In this document: positions 8,441 through 16,979 of the stretch, piece after piece
Numbering within the stretch: position 1 is the stretch's first letter
How the letters are laid out: the number at the start of each line of letters is the position of its first letter
From: Lacrimispora sp. 210928-DFI.3.58
GTDB lineage: Bacteria > Bacillota > Clostridia > Lachnospirales > Lachnospiraceae
Assembly: GCF_020554865.1 (NCBI RefSeq)
Contig: NZ_JAJCIC010000007.1
Span: 85,602-149,601 of the forward strand
Direction: 5' to 3'
DNA: 64,000 nucleotides
Position numbers and translations under genes: made by a program
The notes under the pieces: model-generated
What the model was told of the DNA's origin: nothing
What the model saw: only the letters and a program-made list of their open reading frames with translations
Database searches by the model: none

Positions 8441-8806
8441 TTAGCAGTCCTCAATTGGGTTATCGATCAATGAGGCAACCCGGAATTGATGGGTGTGCCC
8501 ATCTGCTGCAGTGGTGCATGCTTTGGCAAAGTGGACATGCCTTCCATCGCCTACCGGAATGGGAAGGGAGGAGGTGCCTGTAAATTCGTGGACATGCCCG
8601 TCAAAGGAATCCGTGCGGAAGGTGACCTCATGGACATGGCTGCCCATGCATGGGATGGCTTCGCCGGAAACCGTTGCAAAGCGGTGGTTATGGGCGTCTT
8701 CGCATCTCTCGGCAATAAAGGTGCTGCCGATGATCTCGTGTACATGCTGCTCTCTCCGGGTACGGGAGCAGGTGTTTCTAGCTTCGTTATCGCATGAATC
8801 ACACAT
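8441..8806 (-). CDS. YmaF-like His-rich repeat protein
   Basis: 121 residues carrying five repeats of an H-x-H unit spaced 15-25 residues apart (EQHVHEI, DAHNHRF, GSHVHEV, DGHVHEF, then GRHVHF and DGHTHQF). This matches the YmaF family first named in Bacillus. The regular His pairs suggest metal binding, by inference. ATG 8806 has an AAAGGAG site 8 nt upstream. It lies 26 nt after a small Cys-rich gene in the same direction, probably one transcript. Two Cys-x-x-Cys-like groups occur near the N-terminus. The protein is small and soluble with no signal peptide. Confidence 0.8.
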   Translation of the reverse strand: MCDSCDNEARNTCSRTRREQHVHEIIGSTFIAERCEDAHNHRFATVSGEAIPCMGSHVHEVTFRTDSFDGHVHEFTGTSSLPIPVGDGRHVHFAKACTTAADGHTHQFRVASLIDNPIEDC

Positions 8807-8832
8807 AAGGAAAACTCCTTTCAGAAGAATTT

Positions 8833-9123
8833 CTAGTCGCAGTCAGATAACAGCGGAAGAATGGAATCCAGCTTTGCTTTCAGTACGCCCTCAAGAGCAG
8901 TAATACGCTCTAAGGTCGCCTGGACAGAGGTGTCAATGGCAATTAAGGTTTCAACATCGCTGTAGGTGGATACGACCTTGTTGATCTTTGCGCACTCTGC
9001 GTTTAAGATACAGGCAAGGGCATCTTCCTCATGGGCAATGGAGTTGGCAATGTCTAACAGTGTTGGGCAAGGGCAGCACCTGGGGCAGGGTTTCGGGCAG
9101 TTTGTATTTCTATCTTCCATCAT
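8833..9123 (-). CDS. Small Cys-rich N-terminus protein with helical body, unknown function
   Basis: 96 residues. I chose the ATG at complement 9121-9123, which has AAGGAGAT upstream; a longer in-frame start exists at 9210 but lacks such a site. The N-terminus is dense in Cys and Pro (NCPKPCPRCCPCP) and the rest is helical with heptad-like Leu/Ile spacing. Such small Cys-rich proteins often occur with YmaF-like proteins in spore formers and may be coat or envelope components; that is inference from context. It is the first gene of a two-gene minus-strand unit with the His-rich protein. Confidence 0.7.
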   Translation of the reverse strand: MMEDRNTNCPKPCPRCCPCPTLLDIANSIAHEEDALACILNAECAKINKVVSTYSDVETLIAIDTSVQATLERITALEGVLKAKLDSILPLLSDCD

Positions 9124-9253
9124 ATTATGATCTCCTTTCGCATCTCTTTGTTGAGATAATAATAATATATGGACAAGAGGAAAAAGTGTGACAACCTGCC
9201 TGATGGGCATAATTTTGCCGCTGCTGGTCCATACTGTTTATGAGGTGATGAAT

Positions 9254-9454
9254 ATGCAGGGAAAGCAGGAATCAACAGAAAGCCTGGAGCGTCAGGCACG
9301 CCAGGTGGAAACCTTTAACGACCACTGGCATAACGGCACATTTATGGGACCGAACACAGAACGGTACGAAAGCGGGAAGCCAGAGAACCAAAACCAGGCC
9401 CACAATTCCCGCCGGGAGGGCATGGGGCCAAATACGAAGAGAAAACCGGGTTGA
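9254..9454 (+). CDS. Small hydrophilic protein of unknown function
   Basis: 66 residues, highly polar (Glu, Asn, Arg, Gln rich), with a short internal repeat (FMGPNTER and GMGPNTKR). The start at 9254 is preceded by GAGGTG at 6 nt; an in-frame ATG at 9248 overlaps that site. An intrinsic terminator follows at 9481-9518. It is divergent from the Cys-rich gene, sharing a ~130-nt intergenic space. No family recognised. Confidence 0.55.
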   Translation: MQGKQESTESLERQARQVETFNDHWHNGTFMGPNTERYESGKPENQNQAHNSRREGMGPNTKRKPG

Positions 9455-9480
9455 GCAGAGAGCACTTCAGAGTGTCAGCA

Positions 9481-9518
9481 AAACGGCATCCGGATAACTG
9501 TGCCAGATGCCGTTTTTT
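9481..9518 (+). terminator. Intrinsic terminator
   Basis: AACGGCATC pairs with GATGCCGTT followed by TTTT, 27 nt after the small hydrophilic gene. Confidence 0.8.
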
Positions 9519-9532
9519 GCTGTTATACAAAT

Positions 9533-9604
9533 AAAAACCGCACAGACACGTCATTTCACGTACCTGCGCGGTTCTGCTCAAAATGGAGCTGAGGGGGATC
9601 GAAC
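9533..9604 (-). repeat. Inverted duplicate of the ssrA 3' end and terminator
   Basis: The reverse complement is almost identical to 10214-10287: the last ~26 nt of tmRNA (GGTTCGATTCCCCTCAGCTCCA) plus its whole terminator hairpin. This is the footprint of an element that used the ssrA 3' end as attachment site, now in inverted orientation. Confidence 0.8.
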
Positions 9605-9626
9605 CCACTTAGAACCCGCGTAAATA

Positions 9627-9797
9627 CTAGGCTTTTCGGGTCTCGTGTGATACCTTTGAAAAATGCTTGTTGATTTTTCTTCTTTGCCTCGCAGATTCCA
9701 GATCAATTACATTGCGGTATACAGTTTTCATAACATTATCGCTGGCCCATCCCCCGCGCTGGAGGATATATTGATCTGGAACTCCAATGGCGTGCAT
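9627..9797 (-). pseudogene. Tyrosine recombinase (integrase) C-terminal remnant
   Basis: On the minus strand 57 codons read MHAIGVPDQYILQRGGWAS, then NVMKTVYRNV and a basic tail, ending at TAG (complement 9627-9629). This is the C-terminal end of a phage/ICE-type integrase: the GW region following the catalytic Arg/His part, then the catalytic Tyr in TVYRN. The rest of the gene is gone; an in-frame TGA lies only a few codons upstream. It ends about 25 nt from the inverted ssrA 3' end copy, the usual position of an integrase next to its attachment site. Confidence 0.8.
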
Positions 9798-9899
9798 ATC
9801 GGTAAATTTTCAGCTCTTGACAGAAAGAAGGAAAGCTGTTAAGCTATAAAAGCGAATTGCTTCGTTGGCATACCAGATACACAGGATACGGACTATTCA

Positions 9900-10236
9900 G
9901 GGGTTGTACTGGTTTCGACGGGGGTCATGCAGCTGGTGAAGCTATCCCCATGCGATGGGTTAAATGGCAAAATTAAAAATAAACGCTAACGACGAATTAG
10001 CAATCGCTGCCTAATGGCAGCTGTCAGACTTAGAGCACCCACACTTTAAGACCCTGGCATCGATTATGTGGGAAACGACACATGCAAAGCTTTGAGCATG
10101 CGGGCGTATCATGAAGCTACTAAAACCATCCGGGTGTTCTTTCTCTGATGGCGGAGGGAATGTCAAATAAAGGACTATGATAGTAGAAGAACAGGGAATT
10201 GGTTTTCGGACAGGGGTTCGATTCCCCTCAGCTCCA
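9900..10236 (+). ncRNA. ssrA: tmRNA (SsrA)
   Basis: The 5' GGGGTTGTACTGGTTTCGAC and 3' GGGGTTCGATTCCCCTCAGC-TCCA form the tRNA-like end (acceptor GGGGTTG with CAGCTCC). The internal tag frame starts at GCA and reads AKLKINANDELAIAA then TAA, ending in the -AA degradation signal. tmRNA rescues stalled ribosomes and tags the nascent chain for proteolysis. Its 3' end is a common integration site, consistent with the flanking remnants. Confidence 0.95.
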
Positions 10237-10408
10237 TTTTGAGCAGAACCGCGCAGGTACGTGAAATGACGTGTCTGCGCGGTTTTTTTTCGGTGAGCGC
10301 TTCCGTTCTGGCTGTTGCTGCCTGCTTATCACCGTCCGGCCATTTGCATATGTAGTAGCCAACTACACTTGCTCCAACGGAGACCATAAAAGAGATAAAT
10401 AATTCCAC
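10175..10408 (-). CDS. Small membrane peptide, reading antisense into tmRNA
   Basis: GTG at complement 10406-10408 has AAGGAGGTGA upstream at normal spacing. The first ~27 residues (ELFISFMVSVGASVVGYYIC) form one membrane helix followed by KWPDGDK, like the small holin-like or toxin-like single-helix peptides common in clostridia, which are usually 30-40 residues. Here the frame runs on for ~45 more residues across the tmRNA terminator and 3' end, ending at 10175. That extension is unlikely to be conserved. The short N-terminal part and its ribosome binding site look real; the remainder may be chance read-through. Confidence 0.4.
   Translation of the reverse strand: MELFISFMVSVGASVVGYYICKWPDGDKQAATARTEALTEKKPRRHVISRTCAVLLKMELRGIEPLSENQFPVLLLS
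10247..10290 (+). terminator. Intrinsic terminator of ssrA
   Basis: AACCGCGCAG pairs with CTGCGCGGTT followed by TTTTTT, 10 nt after the tmRNA 3' end. Confidence 0.9.
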
Positions 10409-10655
10409 TGGCTCACCTCCTTCCGCTGGAAAGAGTCGGCAGCACTTCATCATGGCACAGTAATCATGCTATTTCTGCCATTTTCGCCCTATTGCGATAT
10501 CGTTGTAAACATTGAAACATTGAGTAAACATGAAAACTTACCGAAAGAATTGTAAATAAACTTGTAATGAATCGTAAACGGATACTTAAGAGAAAAGAAA
10601 TACCATTTCTTCATTTTTCTGGTAGGATAGAGACAGAAAGAAAAAGGGAGGAACA

Positions 10656-11447
10656 ATGATGAGATATGCAGAAAATGAAAAACGGATGAAGCAGCTCTTA
10701 CGAGCAGGAGTGGCGACGGCGGCTGCAGCGGCAGTCCTGGGACTGGCTGGCTGCAGTTCCAGCGTGCAGATGCCGGATACCATTAAGATACAGAATGCGG
10801 AGGGCTCTCATGTTATCACAGTCACAGGCAGGGAGGAGGTCAAGGTGGTGCCGGATATGGCGCAGATCGAGTACGGTATCTACACTCAGGCAGATACGGC
10901 AGCAGCCTGTCAGGAGCAAAATGGCAAGGACTTAGAGCAGGCCATTGAGACCTTAAAGGGCCTGGGAGTGGCGGAAAACTCCATCCAGACCTCATCCTAT
11001 GGCATGAACCCGATCTACAACTGGGATTCCGGGAGACAGGAGATCACAGGATATGAGATGAATACACAGATCACCGTATCGGATATCCCGGTGGGAGACT
11101 TAGGAGGGATCCTTTCCCAGTCCGTGGCAGCCGGGGTGAACCAGATCAGCTCTGTCAGCTATTTTTCCAGCAGCTATGATGAAAGCTACCAGGAAGCCTT
11201 AAAGGGAGCCATGGCGGTTGCCGAGGCAAAGGCACAGGCACTGGCGGAAGCCGGGGGCATGTCAGTGGCAGGGGTTTCCAGCATCCAGGAATTTGGCTAC
11301 AATCCCTACACAAGATACTCTGGCTATAATTCTCTTACTGCGGGAAAACGCATGGCTTTAGAGAGCGCAGCTGCCGCAGATATGGCTGTGATGCCAGGTG
11401 AGGTCAGCGTGGAGGCCCAGGTGACAGTGGATTTCGAGATCCAGTAG
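10656..11447 (+). CDS. SIMPL-domain (DUF541) lipoprotein
   Basis: 263 residues. A lipoprotein signal with an Ala-rich helix ends in LAGC (Cys33). The rest is the SIMPL/DUF541 fold: VTGREEVKVVPDMAQIEYGI at the start, NSIQTSSYGMNPIYNW in the middle and a final strand VSVEAQVTVDFEIQ. Bacterial members (BP26/OMP28, YggE-like) form surface or periplasmic oligomers and have been linked to oxidative stress; the exact role is unknown. ATG 10656 follows GGGAGG. It is monocistronic with a terminator right after the stop. Confidence 0.85.
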   Translation: MMRYAENEKRMKQLLRAGVATAAAAAVLGLAGCSSSVQMPDTIKIQNAEGSHVITVTGREEVKVVPDMAQIEYGIYTQADTAAACQEQNGKDLEQAIETLKGLGVAENSIQTSSYGMNPIYNWDSGRQEITGYEMNTQITVSDIPVGDLGGILSQSVAAGVNQISSVSYFSSSYDESYQEALKGAMAVAEAKAQALAEAGGMSVAGVSSIQEFGYNPYTRYSGYNSLTAGKRMALESAAAADMAVMPGEVSVEAQVTVDFEIQ

Positions 11448-11451
11448 GAAA

Positions 11452-11485
11452 AAAGGAGAGTTGTCCGCGGACAGCTCTCTTTTCA
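11452..11485 (+). terminator. Intrinsic terminator
   Basis: GAGAG-TTGTCC pairs with GGACA-GCTCTC followed by TTTTC, directly after the SIMPL gene. Confidence 0.8.
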
Positions 11486-11572
11486 TGTCAGGAGGATTTA
11501 TTTGTGCTTGCCCATCCGGACTTTCAATGGTAATCTATATAGCGTGAATATACGATTGGAGGTTTAGCAAGA

Positions 11573-12970
11573 ATGAAAGACAATGTGACAGGGGGAAATC
11601 CGGGCCAGGGAGGGACAGGCCGCGGCAGCTTTTCGGGGAGGATGGGATACGTCCTGGCTGTTGCGGGATCCGCAGTTGGGCTTGGAAATATCTGGAGATT
11701 CCCTTATCTGGCAGCAAAATACGGAGGGGGTATTTTTTTGCTCATTTATCTGATATTGATGCTCACCTTTGGGTATGCGCTCATTCTATCTGAGACAGCC
11801 ATTGGACGTATGACGGGAAAAAGCCCTGTGGGTGCTTTTTCCGCCTTTGGCAATAAGGGCTGGATGAAGTTTGGAGGCTGGGTAAATGCAGTGATCCCCA
11901 TGCTGATCGTGCCCTACTATTGCGTCATCGGGGGATGGGTCGCCAAATACCTGTTTGAATACCTTATTGGGAATTCGGTGCAGCTGGCAGCAGATAATTA
12001 TTTTGGAGGCTTTATTTCCAACTCAGGATCCGCGGAGATATGGTTCTTTTTATTTGTATTTGCTGTATTCTGTGTAGTGGCTGCCGGAGTGAAGCACGGG
12101 GTGGAGCTGGTGTCGAAGGTGATGATGCCCTTGCTTGTGATCCTTGCCGTCTTTGTGGCAGCCTACTCTGTCACCCGTCCGGGGGCAGTGGGCGGCATCA
12201 CCTATCTCTTTATCCCGAACCTGAAAAATTTTTCTATCATGACAGTAGTTGCAGCCATGGGGCAGATGTTCTACTCCCTGTCCATTGCCATGGGAGTTCT
12301 GTATACCTATGGCTCTTACCTGAGTAAGGATACGGACATTGAGAAGACAACCTCCCAGCTGGAATTATTTGATACGGCCATTGCGCTGCTGGCAGGACTC
12401 ATGATCATCCCGGCGGTGTTTGCATTTTCGGGCGGAGATCCGGGGATGCTGAAGGCAGGACCGTCCCTGATGTTCATCACTATCCCAAAGGTATTTGAGA
12501 GCATGGGGATGGGGAATCTGGTAGGCGGGGTATTTTTCCTCATGGTAATGTTTGCTGCCCTTACCAGCGCCATATCCCTGATGGAGACCAGTGTCTCCAC
12601 GATCCAGGATGAGACAGGCCTGGGAAGGACAGCCTGCTGCATCCTGATGTTTGTGTTTATGCTCCTTTTGGGAACGGCAAGCGTATTGGGAGGTGGAGTT
12701 TGGAGCTTTATAAGCATTCTGGGCATGTCCATCCTGGATTTCTTTGATTTTCTGACAAATTCCGTGATGATGCCTATTGCGGCATTGTGCACCTGTATCC
12801 TGGTAGTGAAGGTAGTAGGGAGGGAGCGGATCGCAGAGGAGATTAAGAGCGCGTCTGCATTTAAGCGCCAGAGCCTTTATAATTTCGTTGTAAAGTATCT
12901 TGCCCCTGTATGCCTCGTGATCATTTTGACAAGCTCCATTGCAAATGTGTTTGGCTGGATCCAAATGTAG
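11573..12970 (+). CDS. Sodium-dependent transporter (NSS/SNF family)
   Basis: 465 residues with about 11-12 membrane segments. The signature GSAVGLGNIWRFPYLAAKYGG in helix 1 carries the Na+ and substrate-binding unwound region of the neurotransmitter:sodium symporter (LeuT-like) family; the second signature FSLSIAMG-like stretch is at ~230. These carry amino acids or related amines inward with Na+. The substrate cannot be read from sequence. It stands alone with its own leader, upstream of nrdD by 170 nt. Confidence 0.9.
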   Translation: MKDNVTGGNPGQGGTGRGSFSGRMGYVLAVAGSAVGLGNIWRFPYLAAKYGGGIFLLIYLILMLTFGYALILSETAIGRMTGKSPVGAFSAFGNKGWMKFGGWVNAVIPMLIVPYYCVIGGWVAKYLFEYLIGNSVQLAADNYFGGFISNSGSAEIWFFLFVFAVFCVVAAGVKHGVELVSKVMMPLLVILAVFVAAYSVTRPGAVGGITYLFIPNLKNFSIMTVVAAMGQMFYSLSIAMGVLYTYGSYLSKDTDIEKTTSQLELFDTAIALLAGLMIIPAVFAFSGGDPGMLKAGPSLMFITIPKVFESMGMGNLVGGVFFLMVMFAALTSAISLMETSVSTIQDETGLGRTACCILMFVFMLLLGTASVLGGGVWSFISILGMSILDFFDFLTNSVMMPIAALCTCILVVKVVGRERIAEEIKSASAFKRQSLYNFVVKYLAPVCLVIILTSSIANVFGWIQM

Positions 12971-13059
12971 CGCTCCGGGCCAGGGGGGCTTCCTACGTAT
13001 AAAAACGTGAAAACCATCTTGACGGACAGCTTCTTACGTGGTACGATAACATACATCGA

Positions 13060-13107
13060 TTGGTATATCATGTGTCTGAGAAAATATAAAAACACAATAT
13101 ATTGTAT
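13060..13107 (+). promoter_or_regulatory. NrdR-box-like pair upstream of nrdD
   Basis: ACACAATATATTGTAT (13092-13107) fits the 16-bp NrdR palindrome ACACWATATNTWGTGT well. A weaker half-conserved copy, TTGGTATATCATGTGT, lies at 13060-13075, centred 32 bp upstream, about three helical turns as is usual for NrdR. This predicts repression of nrdD by NrdR when dATP is high. The second box is only suggestive. Confidence 0.65.
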
Positions 13108-13140
13108 CTTATGGGAGAATAAAGCAAGAGAGGTAGAAGG

Positions 13141-15273
13141 ATGAAGTGTTCTGAGATAAAGGTGGTAAAGAAGGACGGGACAAAAGAGGAGTTCAATGTC
13201 CAGAAGGTTGTGGCGGCGATCAGCAAGTCGGCCAACCGTGCTATGATAACATTTTCCAATGCGGAAATCAAGTTCATCTGTGAATTTGTGGAGGAAAAGG
13301 CGGAGAGTATGGAGCAGCCCTTTATCCCCATTGCACAGATGCACAATATTGTGGAGGGAGCCTTAGAGAGAGTGAATCCTGCAGTGGCAAAGAGCTACCG
13401 CGATTACCGCAACTACAAGCAGGATTTTGTGCAGATGCTGGATGATGTATACAAGAAGAGCCAGTCTATCATGTACATTGGGGACAAGGAGAACAGCAAT
13501 ACAGACAGCGCTCTGGTATCCACAAAGCGCAGCCTGATCTTTAATGAGTTAAATAAGTCCCTGTACCAGAAGTTCTTCATGACAGTGGAGGAGCTCCAGG
13601 CCTGCCGCGAGGGCTACATTTATATCCACGATATGTCCGCCAGAAGGGATACCATGAACTGCTGCCTGTTTGATGTAAAGACCGTCCTCACAGGAGGTTT
13701 TGAGATGGGAAATCTCTGGTACAATGAGCCGAAGACCCTGGACGTGGCCTTTGACGTTATCGGAGACATCGTGCTCAGCGCAGCCAGCCAGCAGTACGGC
13801 GGCTTTACGGTTCCAAGCGTGGAGGAGATCCTTGCCCCCTATGCAGAGAAATCCTACGCGAAATACATTGACAAATATATGGACCTTGGCCTGCCAAGGG
13901 AAAAGGCCCAGGAGGTGGCCTGGAAGGACGTACAGAGGGACATGGAGCAGGGCTTCCAGGGCTGGGAGTACAAGTTTAACTCTGTGTCCTCCAGCCGCGG
14001 CGATTATCCCTTTATCACCATGACTGCCGGTACGGGCACCAGCCGCTTTGCGAAAATGGCCACGATCACCATGCTGAATGTCCGCAAGGGCGGAGAAGGA
14101 AAGAAGGGCCACAAGCGCCCTGTACTCTTCCCGAAGATCGTGTTCCTCTATGATGAGAAGCTCCACGGGCCGGGAGGAGAGCTGGAGGACGTGTTTGAGG
14201 CCGGCCTGGACTGCTCCAGCAAGACCATGTATCCTGACTGGCTTTCCCTGACAGGAAAGGGCTACATTGCCAGCATGTACAAGCGCTACGGCAAGATCAT
14301 CTCCCCGATGGGCTGCCGCGCCTTTTTGTCTCCCTGGTATGAGAGAGGCGGCATGTATCCTGCAGATGACAAGGACACCCCTGTATTCGTGGGACGCTTC
14401 AACATCGGCGTGGTGAGCCTTCACCTGCCAATGATCCTGGCCAAGGCCAGACAGGAGAGCCGTGATTTTTATGAGGTTCTGGACTATTATCTGGAGCTCA
14501 TCCGCAAGATCCACATCAGGACATACGCCTACCTGGGCGAGATGAAGGCCTCCACCAACCCGCTGGCTTACTGCGAGGGCGGCTTCTACGGCGGCCACCT
14601 GGGTCTTCACGACAAGATCAAGCCTCTGTTAAAGACAGCCACGGCCTCCTTCGGCATCACTGCATTTAACGAGCTGCAGGAGCTTTACAATAAAAAGTCC
14701 CTGGTTCAGGACGGAAAGTTTGCCCTGGAGGTCCTGGAGCATATCAATAAGAAGATCGAGCAGTTCAAAGAGGAGGACGGCAACCTGTACGCCATCTATG
14801 CCACACCGGCGGAGAATCTCTGCGGCCTCCAGGTAAAGCAGTTCCGCAAGAAGTACGGCATCGTGGAAAATGTGTCCGACAGGGAATATGTGAGCAACGG
14901 CTTCCACTGCCATGTGACAGAGGATATCACCCCGATCCAGAAGCAGGATCTGGAATACCGCTTCTGGGAGCTCTCTAACGGCGGCAAGATCCAGTACGTA
15001 AAATACCCCATCAGCTATAACAAGGAGGCGATCCGCACCCTGGTGCGCCGCGCCATGAAGATGGGCTTCTATGAGGGCGTGAACCTGTCCCTGGCCTACT
15101 GCGACGACTGCGGCCACGAGGAGCTGGAGATGGACGTATGCCCTGTGTGCGGCAGCAAGAACCTGACAAAGATCGAGCGCATGAACGGGTACTTAAGCTA
15201 TTCCCGCGTAAAGGGAGATACCAGGCTCAATGAGGCAAAGATGGCGGAGATCGCTGAGAGAAAGAGCATGTAA
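13141..15273 (+). CDS. nrdD: Anaerobic (class III) ribonucleoside-triphosphate reductase
   Basis: 710 residues. An N-terminal ATP-cone (EIKVVKKDGTKEEFNVQKVV, residues 5-95) senses ATP/dATP. The glycyl-radical barrel includes the NCC near 180 and SPMGC near 395. The C-terminal zinc ribbon CDDC...CPVC (~654-674) precedes the radical loop RMNGYLSYSR, with the radical glycine at 683. It reduces NTPs to dNTPs without oxygen after activation by NrdG. The C-terminal sequence differs clearly from the second NrdD of the window (GYLSYSRVKGDTR here, against GYYRPVQNWNEGK there). It is preceded by NrdR-like boxes and followed by a terminator; the activase gene is 2.6 kb downstream, not adjacent. Confidence 0.92.
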   Translation: MKCSEIKVVKKDGTKEEFNVQKVVAAISKSANRAMITFSNAEIKFICEFVEEKAESMEQPFIPIAQMHNIVEGALERVNPAVAKSYRDYRNYKQDFVQMLDDVYKKSQSIMYIGDKENSNTDSALVSTKRSLIFNELNKSLYQKFFMTVEELQACREGYIYIHDMSARRDTMNCCLFDVKTVLTGGFEMGNLWYNEPKTLDVAFDVIGDIVLSAASQQYGGFTVPSVEEILAPYAEKSYAKYIDKYMDLGLPREKAQEVAWKDVQRDMEQGFQGWEYKFNSVSSSRGDYPFITMTAGTGTSRFAKMATITMLNVRKGGEGKKGHKRPVLFPKIVFLYDEKLHGPGGELEDVFEAGLDCSSKTMYPDWLSLTGKGYIASMYKRYGKIISPMGCRAFLSPWYERGGMYPADDKDTPVFVGRFNIGVVSLHLPMILAKARQESRDFYEVLDYYLELIRKIHIRTYAYLGEMKASTNPLAYCEGGFYGGHLGLHDKIKPLLKTATASFGITAFNELQELYNKKSLVQDGKFALEVLEHINKKIEQFKEEDGNLYAIYATPAENLCGLQVKQFRKKYGIVENVSDREYVSNGFHCHVTEDITPIQKQDLEYRFWELSNGGKIQYVKYPISYNKEAIRTLVRRAMKMGFYEGVNLSLAYCDDCGHEELEMDVCPVCGSKNLTKIERMNGYLSYSRVKGDTRLNEAKMAEIAERKSM

Positions 15274-15320
15274 GAGCGTCATAAAAGAAATCATAGAAAA
15301 AGGATCACCGATGAAAAAAG

Positions 15321-15364
15321 AAAACCCGGCCCGAGGCGGCAAAAAAGCCGTCCCGGCCGGGTTT
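15321..15364. terminator. Terminator between nrdD and the convergent aldo/keto reductase
   Basis: AAACCCGGCC...GGCCGGGTTT with an inner GGC...GCC helix and A-/T-rich flanks; usable on both strands. Confidence 0.8.
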
Positions 15365-15391
15365 GACGTTTTAGTTCCGTTTACCGGCTTT

Positions 15392-16393
15392 TTAAGGATT
15401 CACGCGTCTGGCAATGGCGCTGTCCGCGTCCGCCTTCATCCGCAGGAAATCCTCCCGGCTTAATGGAATATCCAAGGACCTGCCTGTATCCTCGATCTGG
15501 GACAGCTTCCTTGCGCCGCAGAGTACGTGGATATTGGGGGACAGCATGGAATTCCACTTGATGCAGAGATTTGCCAGGGTGCAGCCATACTTCTCCGTCA
15601 GATCCTTCCAGCCTGCCAGCATTTCATTGGCAATGGCGATGTTTTCAGGCAGCCACCACAGCTTTCCTTCCCGTACCTCGCCGGGCTTTGCCACGTAGTT
15701 GTTGGAAGCCTTTCCGGCCAGAAGTCCCTGTTCAATGGGAGAGTAGGTCTGGAGAGAGATACCGTGTTCCTCACAGAAGGGCAGAAGCTCTGCTTCCGGG
15801 CGTCTGTCCAGAATACTCAGCTTTTCCTGGATCACATCCAGCTGGCCTGCTGCCGCATAATCGGCTAGGGTCCGGAGATCGACATTGCTGGCGCCAATGG
15901 CACGGATCTTTCCTTCTTCCTTCATTTTCAGAAGCTCGCCCATGGTATCGGCGATGGGAACAAGGCCATAGGTTTTGCACTGCCAATGGGTGTAGTAAAC
16001 ATCAATGTAGTCTGTGCCAAGAGCCTTTAAGCTCATCTCCAGATCTCTCCGGACAGCCTTTGGGGACAGGTCCCTGTATACCATGTGGCCATCCCTGGAA
16101 AAATGGAATTCTCCCTTTTCCTCATACCACTGGAGGACGCATTTTGTGGAGATCACCACCTTGTCACGGGGGATCTCCTTTAAGGCCATTCCAACGACCT
16201 CTTCGCTGTGTCCGAAGCCGTATACCCTGGCTGTATCGATCCAGTTGATCCCCATGTCCACAGCCTTGTGTATGGTTTCTACAGACATGCGGTCGTCATT
16301 CTCTCCCCACCATGTACCGCCGCCAATGGCCCAGCAGCCGAGGCCGATAGCGCTTGTTTTGATCCCTGACTTTCCGATCTCTCTGATTTCCAT
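15392..16393 (-). CDS. Aldo/keto reductase
   Basis: 333 residues in the (beta/alpha)8 AKR fold. The catalytic tetrad is visible: Asp53 and Tyr58 (WIDTARVYGFGHSE), Lys84 (VISTKC) and His136 (VYYTHWQ). It is an NAD(P)H-dependent reductase of aldehydes, ketones or sugars, most like the IolS/YhdN-type subfamily from the GHSEEVVG motif. Start ATG 16393 has GGAGG upstream. It is probably transcribed alone. The substrate is not predictable. Confidence 0.88.
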   Translation of the reverse strand: MEIREIGKSGIKTSAIGLGCWAIGGGTWWGENDDRMSVETIHKAVDMGINWIDTARVYGFGHSEEVVGMALKEIPRDKVVISTKCVLQWYEEKGEFHFSRDGHMVYRDLSPKAVRRDLEMSLKALGTDYIDVYYTHWQCKTYGLVPIADTMGELLKMKEEGKIRAIGASNVDLRTLADYAAAGQLDVIQEKLSILDRRPEAELLPFCEEHGISLQTYSPIEQGLLAGKASNNYVAKPGEVREGKLWWLPENIAIANEMLAGWKDLTEKYGCTLANLCIKWNSMLSPNIHVLCGARKLSQIEDTGRSLDIPLSREDFLRMKADADSAIARRVNP

Positions 16394-16451
16394 TATGATA
16401 CCTCCATAGCAACATTTTACAGGCTCATCATAACCAAATCACGGGTGCTTG

Positions 16452-16781
16452 TCAATCTCTGGCAGGATCCTTCGCTGAAAGCCCTTCCATATAGGCCTCT
16501 GCCCGGAGCTTGCCTGCCTGATCCAGGTGGTCGAACAGATCTAAAATGCGCTTCTGGTGTTCGCTTAAGGTCACTTGAATGCCGTCTGTGCTGTAGAACT
16601 GGGCCATGGTGATCCCCATGACATCGCATATCCGCCGTATCGTGGGAATGCTGGGCGTGGTGGTGCGGCGGAACAGGTTCCCGATGTTGTTGGGAGATGT
16701 TTCCATTTCAACCGCAAGGTGATAATGGCTCCAGCCACGTTCCCTGCAAAGCTCCTCTATGCGTTCCAGCTCAAAACTCAT
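16452..16781 (-). CDS. XRE-family transcriptional regulator
   Basis: 109 residues from the ATG at complement 16779-16781, which has GGTGGTGAG upstream; a longer in-frame start at 16820 lacks a site. The helix-turn-helix is at residues ~3-60 (RIEELCRERGWSHYHLAVEM, then NNIGNLFRRTTTPSIPTI). The C-terminal half (LSEHQKRILDLFDHLDQAGK) is helical, perhaps for dimerisation. It lies 58 nt upstream of the aldo/keto reductase on the same strand, so the pair could share a transcript; the target is unknown. Confidence 0.8.
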   Translation of the reverse strand: MSFELERIEELCRERGWSHYHLAVEMETSPNNIGNLFRRTTTPSIPTIRRICDVMGITMAQFYSTDGIQVTLSEHQKRILDLFDHLDQAGKLRAEAYMEGLSAKDPARD

Positions 16782-16979
16782 GTTCTCACCACCAATACCC
16801 AAACATACAACATGTTTCACAGAATCTTTGTATTATTGTATCCTAGTACCGGGAAAAACATTAGGCTGAAAAGAAGTACAGAATGTATACACTATAAAGT
16901 GAATAAAGGGAAAAACAAAATAGCCAGACAGCTGTATTGGCGGCAGAAAGCCTTAAAGGAGAGCAGTTAAAAGAGCGGC

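Noticed and set aside
13549..14610. Long open frame on the minus strand, 353 codons, opposite nrdD
   Set aside because: It lies wholly antisense to a well-conserved nrdD, shows repetitive His/Ala/Gly/Leu-rich composition from codon complement and has no family resemblance.
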